A DNA stretch of 10,130 nt, from positions 1 through 10,130 of the forward strand of contig JAJYVM010000109.1 in NCBI GenBank assembly GCA_021792015.1, written 5' to 3'. Shown here piece after piece: positions 1 to 6,083 of this stretch. Origin of the DNA: Bacillota bacterium (GTDB lineage Bacteria > Bacillota > Sulfobacillia > RBS10-35 > JAJYVM01). How positions within the stretch are numbered: the stretch's first letter is position 1; each line of letters begins with the position of its first letter. The notes under the pieces are model-generated. The model worked only from the letters and a program-made list of their open reading frames with translations, was not told the DNA's origin and made no database searches. The position numbers were made by a program, and so were the translations under genes.

Positions 1-939
1 CGGGTCGATCCAGAGCGAGGTGCCGGTGAAGCCCGTATGGCCAAATGCCCCCTCGGTCATCAGGTCGCCGGCCGAGTTGCCGCGGCCGCGCGCCTGCCAC
101 CCAAGCGTGCGATCGTCGTTCAGGGACGCGGTCGCGTTTTCGGCCATCACGGCCACGGTGCGGGGCGACAGCACCCCGTCGCCCCCCTCCAGCAGCGCGC
201 GGCCCAGGCGGGCCACGTCCGCCGCCGTGGCGAACAGGCCGGCGTGCCCGGCCACCCCGCCGAGGGCGCGGGCGTTCTCGTCGTGCACGCGGCCCCACAC
301 CCACCCGCCGACCTCGTCGGACCACTCGGTGGGCGCGATCCGCGGCAGCCACGCGGCGGGCGGGAGCCAGCAGGTCTCCGCCATCCCGAGCGGCGCAAAC
401 ACCTCGCGGCGTGCCAGCTCCGGCAGCGGCACGCCCGCCACGGCCGCGAGCAGGGCGCCCAGCACGATGAACCCCATGTCGCTGTAGACAACGGTCTGCC
501 CGGGCGGCCGCAGGGCCGGCTCGCGCAGGGCCGCCGCCAACCGCTCGGCCGGGTCCCTGCCTGCCGCCCGCAGGTCGCGCGAGGCCGGAAGGCCGGAGGA
601 GTGGGTCAGCAGGTGGCGCACGCGGACGCCCGCGCCGGCGAACCCGGGCAGCAGCGCGCGCACGTCGTCGTCCAGCCGCAGCCGGCCGCGCTCGATGGAT
701 GTCCAGCACGCCATGGCCGTCCCCAGGACCTTGGTCAGCGACGCCAGGTCGAACATTGTATCCGGCGTCATCGGCCGCGGCTCCGGGTGAACCGCGGCCC
801 GCCCGGTGGCCACCGGCCCGACGTCGGGCAGCCCGCGCCGGCCGACGACCGCCACCGCCCCCGGGATCTCGCCGCGCCGGACGGCCTCGTCCAGGAGGTC
901 CCACGCCCGCTGCAGACGCGCGCCGTCAAAGCCGTTCAA
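1..939 (-). CDS. Beta-lactamase-fold (class C PBP family) serine hydrolase, C-terminus cut by window edge
   Basis: A serine hydrolase of the class C beta-lactamase / penicillin-binding-protein family, with 313 codons visible and the end missing. Visible motifs are S67-L-T-K70 (nucleophile serine and general-base lysine), Y152-S-D154 in place of the usual YxN, and H301-T-G303 equivalent to KTG. The conserved LLTHSSGLP stretch lies at about residues 110-118. The start is a TTG at 939-937 that overlaps the murQ stop as TTGA. An in-frame stop lies about 16 codons upstream and no other start codon lies between, so TTG is the only option. No signal peptide is visible, so the enzyme looks cytoplasmic, which argues against a periplasmic beta-lactamase. 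Being coupled to murQ, it may be an amidase or peptidase acting on recovered muropeptides. B. subtilis AmiE (YbbE), beside MurQ, is a possible analogue. Family assignment is firm; substrate is inference. Confidence 0.9.
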   Translation of the reverse strand, partial: MNGFDGARLQRAWDLLDEAVRRGEIPGAVAVVGRRGLPDVGPVATGRAAVHPEPRPMTPDTMFDLASLTKVLGTAMACWTSIERGRLRLDDDVRALLPGFAGAGVRVRHLLTHSSGLPASRDLRAAGRDPAERLAAALREPALRPPGQTVVYSDMGFIVLGALLAAVAGVPLPELARREVFAPLGMAETCWLPPAAWLPRIAPTEWSDEVGGWVWGRVHDENARALGGVAGHAGLFATAADVARLGRALLEGGDGVLSPRTVAVMAENATASLNDDRTLGWQARGRGNSAGDLMTEGAFGHTGFTGTSLWIDP

Positions 940-1811
940 AGGGCCGCCCGCACCCGCCCGGCGCCCGCCGCCAGCCGCTCGCGCGCCTCAGGGGCACCTG
1001 TGCCGGCCAGGCCCATGACGATCGCGGTCTTCACCTCGCCCCCGGCCATCGCCAGCAGCTCGGAGGCCCGGTCAGGCGCGCAGCCAACGGCGAGCGCCAC
1101 CATATTCGCCGCGCGCGCGCGCAGCTTCTCGTTGCTGGCGCGCATGTCGACCATGAGGTTGGTGTACACCCGGCCCGTCAGGATCATGGCCGTCGTCGAA
1201 ATCATGTTGAGGACCAGCTTGGTCGCCGTGCCGGCCTTGAGGCGGGTGCTGCCGAGCACGGCCTCCGGACCGGTGTCCGCCACGACGGCGATGTCCACCG
1301 CCGCGGCCAGGGGCGCGCCCGGATTGCACAGGACTCCGACGGTCGCGGCGCCTGCGCGCCGCGCCTCACCTGCCGCACCCAGCACGTAGGGTGTCCGGCC
1401 GCTGGCGGCGATCGCCACGCAGGCGTCGCCCGGGCTGACGCCGGCCAGGCGCATGTCGGCCGCACCCTGGGCGGCGTCGTCCTCCGCGCCCTCGGCCGCG
1501 CGGAGGAGGGCCGCCGGGCCACCGGCGATGATGCCGCGGGCCTGCTCCGGATCCAGGCCGAAGGTCGGTGGCAGCTCGCTGGCATCCAGCACGCCCAGGC
1601 GCCCGCTCGTGCCGGCCCCCACGTAGAACAGGCGGCCGCCGCAAGCGAAGGTGTCGGCCACGGCTGCCGCGGCGCGGGCGACGTCGGGCAGCACGGCGCC
1701 GACGGCCGCCACGGCGCGCTGGTCCTCGCGGTGCAGGCGCGCGCAGACGCCAAGGGCATCCAGGCGGTCCAGGTCGAGGGTGTCGGGGTTGCGGTCCTCG
1801 GTGCCGGGCAT
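936..1811 (-). CDS. murQ: N-acetylmuramic acid 6-phosphate etherase MurQ
   Basis: MurQ cleaves the D-lactyl ether of MurNAc-6-phosphate to give GlcNAc-6-phosphate and D-lactate, a cytoplasmic step of peptidoglycan recycling. The 291-aa protein is the usual length and contains the family signatures: RNPDT near the N-terminus (7-11), the SIS sugar-phosphate loop VGAGTSGRLG (64-73), DASE with E79 as likely proton donor, EGAEDD with second catalytic acid E110, the SGRTPYV segment, and GSTRLKAGTATK followed by LNMIST. The 31-residue gap between E79 and E110 fits the family. The ATG is preceded by an AGGGGG ribosome binding site about 6 bases upstream. The site directly follows the stop of the upstream gene (12-bp gap), and the murQ stop overlaps the TTG start of the serine hydrolase. 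It lies two genes downstream of a MurK-type kinase that would supply its substrate. Identification is secure. Confidence 0.97.
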   Translation of the reverse strand: MPGTEDRNPDTLDLDRLDALGVCARLHREDQRAVAAVGAVLPDVARAAAAVADTFACGGRLFYVGAGTSGRLGVLDASELPPTFGLDPEQARGIIAGGPAALLRAAEGAEDDAAQGAADMRLAGVSPGDACVAIAASGRTPYVLGAAGEARRAGAATVGVLCNPGAPLAAAVDIAVVADTGPEAVLGSTRLKAGTATKLVLNMISTTAMILTGRVYTNLMVDMRASNEKLRARAANMVALAVGCAPDRASELLAMAGGEVKTAIVMGLAGTGAPEARERLAAGAGRVRAAL

Positions 1812-1823
1812 GGCGAGCCCCCT

Positions 1824-2939
1824 CTATGGGGTGTTGCGGACGTGAAGGGGCCAATAGGCGTCGAGCTGCACCGTCTGGCGCGCGGTCAGCCCCGCGGCCA
1901 CCTGCGCCCGCAGCGCCTCCGCGGCTGCGGTCTCCCCTGCCTTGCCGGCCTCGCGGGCGGCCTCCAGCAGGGCACGCTGGCGCACCGTGAGGTTGCCGAA
2001 CGGGTCGAAGTAGCTGTCCAGGCGGCGCCGGTCCGCCACCCCGTCGAAGGTGAACGGGCGGTCGGAGGCGGCCGCCGCCGCCAGGGCGAGGAAGCGCTCG
2101 CGGCCCGCCAGCCCCTTCCGCACGTCGCGCCGCGCCAGGAGCAGCGCCGACTCCGGACCGGCCGGGAGGCGAGCCAGAACCTCGTCGACCCAGGGCCAGT
2201 CGACGGCGCCGCGGTGCGCCTGCTGGCCGAGGACGTTGAAGGTCGCCACCGCCCAGTCGTCCTCGGGCGTGCGGGCCGCCGCGGTCTCAGCGTCCGTCGG
2301 CGGGCCGGCGGCCGACGGCTGGACCAGGCTCAACCCCTCGGCGCCCTTCAGCACCTTCTCCATATCGTACTTGTGCATGTACCCGACGACGACGAGGACG
2401 GTGCCGCCGGGGTGGCGGGCGGCCGCGGCCTTCACCCGCATCGCCTGCATGAAGGTCCGATACAGCCCGAGCCGCCGCGGGAAGTCGCGCTCGCCGTCCC
2501 GCCGGGAGCCGTCCGACCACGCGTCGACCTCGGCGGCGCAGGCGGGATCCTCGGCGAAGAACAGGCCCTGGCTCACGCGCGTCGGGTCGGGGAAGGCCAG
2601 GAAGTCCCAGTAGGAACCCGGCAGCCGCACCAGCGGCGGCTCCAGCAGGTCGGGGACGCCCCACGCCAGGCGCTGGTCGTCGGCCGGCGGCACCCAATCG
2701 ATGGGGTGCACGGGGATGCCGTGCGCGGCGGCAAAGGGCAGGGCGATGTGCCGCGCCTCGTGGATGAAGTCGGGTATGGCGCCGCGGGCGAACGCGTCGG
2801 GCGTGGCCTCGACGCAGATGGCATCGGGGCGCAGCCGCAGCAGGTAGGCGCGGAGGCGGGCGGGCTCGTACGACCGCACCGCCAGCTGAGGCGAGTGGTC
2901 CGTGCCCAGCACGAGGATTCGCGTGACCACCGGAGGCAT
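1824..2939 (-). CDS. Uncharacterised TraB/EreA/ChaN-like protein in amino-sugar salvage operon
   Basis: A 371-aa protein of unknown function. The N-terminus (ILVLGTDHS, residues 8-16, with H15) leads into a strand ending in E44 (AICVEATPD). A helix follows with H60-E61-x2-H64, then HPIDW (78-82). A hydrophobic strand VLVVVGYMHKYDM has H189. This G-T-x-H / V-E / VGxxH order is typical of the TraB/GumN/Tiki, EreA and ChaN superfamily (including DUF5694-like proteins), where the His and Glu residues form a putative metal-dependent active site. The assignment is from motif order, not a database match. The C-terminal third is Ala/Arg-rich and helical. No signal peptide or TM segment is seen. The ATG at 2939 overlaps the kinase stop (TGATG); a GTG three bases upstream is equally possible. 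Position between kinase and MurQ suggests a role in muropeptide or amino-sugar metabolism, by inference. Confidence 0.8.
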   Translation of the reverse strand: MPPVVTRILVLGTDHSPQLAVRSYEPARLRAYLLRLRPDAICVEATPDAFARGAIPDFIHEARHIALPFAAAHGIPVHPIDWVPPADDQRLAWGVPDLLEPPLVRLPGSYWDFLAFPDPTRVSQGLFFAEDPACAAEVDAWSDGSRRDGERDFPRRLGLYRTFMQAMRVKAAAARHPGGTVLVVVGYMHKYDMEKVLKGAEGLSLVQPSAAGPPTDAETAAARTPEDDWAVATFNVLGQQAHRGAVDWPWVDEVLARLPAGPESALLLARRDVRKGLAGRERFLALAAAAASDRPFTFDGVADRRRLDSYFDPFGNLTVRQRALLEAAREAGKAGETAAAEALRAQVAAGLTARQTVQLDAYWPLHVRNTP

Positions 2940-3886
2940 CACCCGCCCGGCGTCCAGGTGTCGGGGTTGCCGCCAAGGGTCGCCCAGGCCAGCAGCAGGG
3001 CCCCAGCCACGGGGGCCAAGAGCGGGGCGCGGGCGCCGCCGGCCACGCCGCGGCGGCGCAGGGCCGCATCCAGGCGGCGGCGCAGGGGCGTGTCCTCGCC
3101 GAGGAGGCTGCCGCCGGCCACCACCAGGGCCGCGGCCGGATGCAGGCCCAGGCGGGCCAGGACAGCCACCGCCATCTCCGCGAGCCCGTCGGCGGCCTGG
3201 GTCAGGATGTCCAGTGCGACCGCGTCGCCGCCGGCCGCAGCACGCAGCACGAGGGGCGCCAGGGCCGCCACCCGCGCCGGGTCGGCGTCGTGCCAGCGGA
3301 TGGCGGACACCGCGTCCTCGATGGTCGGGATGTCCAGCCCGCGGCAGAGGAGGGCCGCCAGCGCCGTGGCCGGGCCGCGGCCGTCGGCCGCCTGCAGGGC
3401 CGCCGTCACGGCCCGCCGGCCGAGCGTGAAGCCGCTGCCCTCGTCCCCGAAGAGGGGCCCCCAGCCCCCGGCGCGGGCCGAGCGCCCGTCGCCCGTGCGG
3501 CCGTATGCAATGGAGCCTGTGCCCGCCAACACCACGGCACCTGGGCGGGCCCGGCAGCCGCCCGCCCAGGCGATCACGGCGTCGTTCTCGATGCGCAGGG
3601 ACCCCGTGAGGCCCAGGCGGAGCGCCATGGCCTGGAGGGCCGCGCGGTCGCCGGGGCGGTCAAAGCCCGCGAGCCCGAAGCAGGAGGCGGCCACGTCCGC
3701 GGGGCGGACGCCGGCCTGCGCCATCGCAGCCCGCGCCGCGGCCCCGAGGTTGGCCTCGGCCGCCTCCGGCCCCACCGAGCCAAGGTTGCAGGGGCCGGCC
3801 TCACCACGGCCGCGCACGCGGCCGGATTCGTCGGCGACCCAGCAGGCCGTGTGGCTGCCGCCGCCGTCGACACCAAGCAGCCACAC
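2939..3886 (-). CDS. murK: BadF/BadG/BcrA-family N-acetyl amino-sugar kinase (MurK/NagK-like)
   Basis: An ATP-dependent sugar kinase of the ASKHA superfamily, BadF/BadG/BcrA/BcrD-type, 315 aa. Visible motifs: phosphate-1 loop D7-GGGSH-T13, GPCNLGSVG (31-39, sugar binding), FGLAGFDRP (70-78), E100-N-D102 with D102 as likely catalytic base, phosphate-2/adenosine stretch AGTGSIAYG (121-129), and GGWGPLFGDEGSGF (140-153). These match N-acetylglucosamine kinases and the MurNAc/GlcNAc kinase MurK of Clostridium acetobutylicum. Co-transcription with murQ favours MurNAc as a substrate, so the symbol is by context. The reading frame stays open up to 4075, but only the part from GTG 3886 shows family similarity. 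A CTG at 3892 has a better-spaced GGGAG and cannot be excluded. It appears to be the first gene of the operon; no consensus promoter was found. Confidence 0.9.
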   Translation of the reverse strand: MWLLGVDGGGSHTACWVADESGRVRGRGEAGPCNLGSVGPEAAEANLGAAARAAMAQAGVRPADVAASCFGLAGFDRPGDRAALQAMALRLGLTGSLRIENDAVIAWAGGCRARPGAVVLAGTGSIAYGRTGDGRSARAGGWGPLFGDEGSGFTLGRRAVTAALQAADGRGPATALAALLCRGLDIPTIEDAVSAIRWHDADPARVAALAPLVLRAAAGGDAVALDILTQAADGLAEMAVAVLARLGLHPAAALVVAGGSLLGEDTPLRRRLDAALRRRGVAGGARAPLLAPVAGALLLAWATLGGNPDTWTPGG

Positions 3887-4199
3887 CGTCAGGTGCGCTC
3901 CCGTCCGCGCATGGGCTCCGCCCGCCGGTTGCCGCGCCGCGTCTCGGTCATGGCTCAGCGATTCGTGCGACCGGGGAGGCGATCCTCCCCGCCACGCCAC
4001 GTGGCCAGTGCGCGTTGCGGGCGCGGTGGCGCGCGCCGGGGAAGTCGTTCCCGGACCCCAGGCACAGGGACCCACTTAGGCCACCGCGGCTCTCCGGACG
4101 CATGCCATGCCGGCGCCTGCCGGCCTACGAACCATCCGTATTGTTCTTTATGCCTTCTTTCTGCGTTTCTGAGGCGACTCTACGGCCGGGCGCGGCAGC
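3887..4199. promoter_or_regulatory. Upstream region of the amino-sugar operon, with small inverted repeats
   Basis: No gene is supported in these ~310 bases; this is the expected leader and promoter region of the minus-strand kinase operon. It contains GGGAA-gtcg-TTCCC (4039-4052), a possible operator or hairpin. GCCGGC-gcct-GCCGGC (4109-4124) is a second possible stem. A relatively AT-rich island at about 4128-4172 is the likeliest promoter location. I could not place a convincing -35/-10 pair on either strand. The kinase reading frame runs open through part of this stretch to 4075, but its translation there looks random and Arg/Pro-rich. Confidence 0.4.
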
Positions 4200-4672
4200 A
4201 TGTACGGCGGGCACTGGCCGCAGGCCGGCGACCGCCAGGCGGCGGCGCTCGACCGCCTGATCCGGGAGGCCGACCCGACCCGCGCTTCGTCCACGCCTCG
4301 CTTCCGCGGCATCGGGACGCAGGGCACCGGGCTCGCCGGGGTCGGCTACCGCGTCGTCGGCACGGCCATCAGCGGGCGCGAGACGGGGGGCGCGGCGCGG
4401 AGGCAGTTCGTGCGCGGGCCGCGCCCACCCTCGCCGTGGCCGACTTCCGTGACCTCAGCGGTAGCAACGGCCTGTTTCACGCCGGGACCCCGTGCGACAA
4501 GGCGATCCCCCGCCTGCTCGACGCGCGGGAGGTGATCCGGTCGCTGACCCAGGCACACGGCAAGTTGCTGTCCGCCGCTCTCCTTGTGTTACCGGACTGC
4601 CCGGTGCGCGGCCGGTTCGTGGACGTCGCCTCGCTGCCGAACGGCCGGTCGGCGGCGGCCAGCCGGTGCTGA
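4200..4672 (+). pseudogene. Possible frameshifted remnant of an unrecognised gene
   Basis: I do not recognise this gene. From ATG 4200, about 75 codons (starting MYGGHWPQAGDRQ) have GC-rich third positions and ordinary-looking composition up to roughly 4420. After that this frame turns into Pro/Ser/Arg-rich sequence. From about 4425, another plus frame carries plausible protein (ADFRDLSGSNGLFHAGTPC, then DKAIPRLLDAREVIRSL) to a TGA at 4670-4672. The switch suggests one ~155-aa gene broken by a frameshift near 4415-4430, either a decayed gene or a sequencing error. Both pieces have few neutral codons. There is no clear ribosome binding site before 4200. It could also be non-coding sequence that is open because GC-rich DNA has few stops. 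Confidence 0.3.
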
Positions 4673-4709
4673 CGGCCATCCGGCCATCAGACCTCGTGAC
4701 CGCTGCCCG

Positions 4710-4750
4710 GCGCGGCTGTTCCGCGCGCTCCGAAATCTGCCGTAGGCAGA
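4710..4750. promoter_or_regulatory. Paired inverted repeats upstream of the dehydratase gene
   Basis: Two perfect 6-bp inverted repeats lie 9 bases apart: GCGCGG-ctgtt-CCGCGC (4710-4726) and TCTGCC-gta-GGCAGA (4736-4750). They fall between the end of the unrecognised ORF and the dehydratase start. The first could be a terminator stem, although no T-run follows. The second, a compact 15-bp palindrome, looks more like a repressor operator. Function is inferred from position only. Confidence 0.3.
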
Positions 4751-4882
4751 CTTACGTCCCTCTCCGCAACCATTGGCGGCATGTCGGTGACCGTTCAGGA
4801 TGCGCGCGCTTCCGGTACGTCGGGGGAGCCGCCGGCGTTGCGCCGCAGAGGCCCACCGGCAGTGGCGGCGAATCCAGGCGCC

Positions 4883-5833
4883 ATGATCGCCCTTCGGCAA
4901 ATCCGCGACGCGGCCGGGCGCATCGCCCCGTGGGTGCGGCGCACGCCGCTGCTATCGGCGCCGGCCCTGTCCGAGCGGGCGGGCCGCCCCATCTTCCTCA
5001 AGCCCGAGTTCTGGCAGGAGACGGGCTCCTTCAAGGTGCGCGGCGCCACCAACTACCTGCTCGCCGTGGGCGCGGCCACGGACGGCGGGGGCGTCGTGAC
5101 GGCCTCCACCGGCAACCACGGGCAGGCCGTGGCGTGGGCGGCGGCGCGCCTCGGCGTGCGGGCCGTCATCGCCGTGCCGGCGGCGGCGCCCCGGGCCAAG
5201 CTGGATGGGATCCGCCGGCGCGGCGGCGAGCTGCGGCCGATCAACGGCGGCTACGACGCGGCGCACGCGGCCGCCCTCGCCATGGCAGCGGGCGAAGGGC
5301 TGCGGTACGTGCCGGCCTTCGAGGACGAGGTGATCATCGCCGGCCAGGGCACCATCGGGCTGGAGATCGCCGAGGACCTGCCCGAGGTGGCCGAGGTGTA
5401 CGTGCCGGTCGGGGGCGGTGGGCTGGCCGCCGGCGTGGGGGCGGCGCTGGCGGCGGCCGCGCCCTCCGCCCGCCTGGTGGGCGCGCAGTCGGTGCTGACG
5501 CCGGCCATGGCCCGCTCGCTGGCGGCGGGCTCACCCGTGGCGGTACCCGAGCCCCCGACCCTCTGCGACGGGCTGGCGGGCGGGATCGACGCCCTGACGC
5601 TCACGTACGCCCAGCGGTACCTGGCGGACCTGGCGCTGGTGGAGGAGGCGGACGTGGCGGCGGCCATGCGGGCGCTCGTCGCGGACGAGCGCTGGATCGT
5701 CGAGGGCAGCGCGGCCGTGGCCCTGGCGGCGGCGCTGCGGACGGGACGCGCGGGTGCGGGACCGGCCGTGGTCGTGCTGACGGGGCGCAACGTGGACGCG
5801 GAGACCGTGCGCGGGGTGCTCTTGCCGCAGTAG
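4883..5833 (+). CDS. PLP-dependent threonine/serine dehydratase-like enzyme (fold type II)
   Basis: A single-domain fold-type II pyridoxal-phosphate enzyme related to catabolic threonine/serine dehydratases, 3-hydroxyaspartate ammonia-lyase and EutB. These remove ammonia from a beta-hydroxy amino acid to give a 2-oxo acid. Visible motifs are TGSFKVRGA with Schiff-base lysine K51, substrate loop S75-T-G-N-H-G80, the AGQGTIGLE region, the PLP phosphate glycine loop VGGGGLAAG (from about 176), and VVLTGRNVD near the C-terminus, where T300 replaces the more usual Ser of SGGN. There is no ACT regulatory domain, so it is not a classical biosynthetic IlvA. The start chosen is ATG 4883 (316 aa), because family similarity begins there (ALRQIRDAAGRI then RRTPLL). 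The frame is open to an ATG at 4781, adding 34 residues of unconserved, less codon-biased sequence. Neither start has a good ribosome binding site. Substrate unresolved. Confidence 0.9.
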   Translation: MIALRQIRDAAGRIAPWVRRTPLLSAPALSERAGRPIFLKPEFWQETGSFKVRGATNYLLAVGAATDGGGVVTASTGNHGQAVAWAAARLGVRAVIAVPAAAPRAKLDGIRRRGGELRPINGGYDAAHAAALAMAAGEGLRYVPAFEDEVIIAGQGTIGLEIAEDLPEVAEVYVPVGGGGLAAGVGAALAAAAPSARLVGAQSVLTPAMARSLAAGSPVAVPEPPTLCDGLAGGIDALTLTYAQRYLADLALVEEADVAAAMRALVADERWIVEGSAAVALAAALRTGRAGAGPAVVVLTGRNVDAETVRGVLLPQ

Positions 5834-5925
5834 CGCCGCGGCGTCTCCGCTTGGCGGCGGGTGGCGGCTGGACGCGGATGGGCTGGCCGGCGCGCTGCGC
5901 CGGGAATGGGTAGCGCCGCGGCGTC
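5831..5925 (+). repeat. 15-bp direct repeat, two copies 80 bp apart
   Basis: The sequence TAGCGCCGCGGCGTC occurs at 5831-5845, overlapping the dehydratase stop codon, and again at 5911-5925. Each copy contains the 10-bp palindrome CGCCGCGGCG. The first copy's TAG is the stop codon itself. The copies bracket a 7-bp GC hairpin. This could be a small duplication, a recombination scar or a paired protein-binding site. Confidence 0.6.
5887..5903 (+). terminator. Candidate terminator hairpin downstream of the dehydratase gene
   Basis: A perfect 7-bp stem CCGGCGC with loop GCT and arm GCGCCGG lies 53 bases after the dehydratase stop. There is no T-run, so intrinsic termination is not proven. The stem-loop and its place between a plus-strand stop and the next plus-strand start make it the best candidate. 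Confidence 0.4.
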
Positions 5926-5987
5926 CACACCCTGCGCGGGGCGGTGGAGCCGCCGCGTCACCCCTCCGCCGATGGGAGGTTGCCACC

Positions 5988-6053
5988 GTGGACATCGCCG
6001 AGGTCTTTTCCGGCCTGCCCACCCTGGCGACCGAGCGCCTCCTCCTGCGCGAT
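5988..6053 (+). pseudogene. Truncated N-terminus of a RimJ/RimL-type GNAT acetyltransferase
   Basis: A GTG at 5988, preceded by GGGAGG about 8 bases upstream, opens a reading frame starting MDIAEVFSGLPTLATERLLL, then Arg-Asp. This is the canonical N-terminus of RimJ/RimL-type GNAT acetyltransferases, with a lead-in helix, the P-T-L-x-T-E-R-L strand and then LR. After about 22 codons the similarity ends. The sequence enters a 10-bp inverted repeat (from 6053), and the frame then runs antisense through the neighbouring phosphatase gene without GNAT-like residues. A functional GNAT needs about 150-180 residues including the acetyl-CoA loop, so this is a gene beginning whose remainder was deleted, probably when the phosphatase-side segment was joined. 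The intact ribosome binding site and near-consensus start suggest a fairly recent event. Assignment rests on a short but distinctive motif. Confidence 0.6.
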
Positions 6054-6080
6054 CCTGCGGTCGGAGTGGAGACCGCAGGA
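6053..6080 (-). terminator. 10-bp inverted repeat after the HAD phosphatase gene, candidate terminator
   Basis: A perfect 10-bp stem TCCTGCGGTC / GACCGCAGGA with an 8-base loop lies 3 bases past the phosphatase stop codon (6084-6086), reading on the minus strand. It lacks a T-run but is the strongest stem-loop in the window and is well placed to end the phosphatase transcript. It also marks the point where the plus-strand GNAT fragment stops. Confidence 0.55.
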
Positions 6081-6083
6081 GGC

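Noticed and set aside
3887..4075. Longer start for the sugar kinase (ATG at 4075)
   Set aside because: The added 63 residues show no family similarity, and the phosphate-1 loop is expected within about 10 residues of the N-terminus, which fits GTG 3886.
699..4079. Very long plus-strand open frame opposite the amino-sugar operon
   Set aside because: It is antisense to four recognised minus-strand genes; its translation is Arg/Gly/Pro-rich without domains. GC-rich codon bias removes stops from the opposite strand.
4781..4882. ATG 4781 as start of the dehydratase
   Set aside because: The extra 34 residues are unconserved and have weaker third-position bias; kept only as an alternative.
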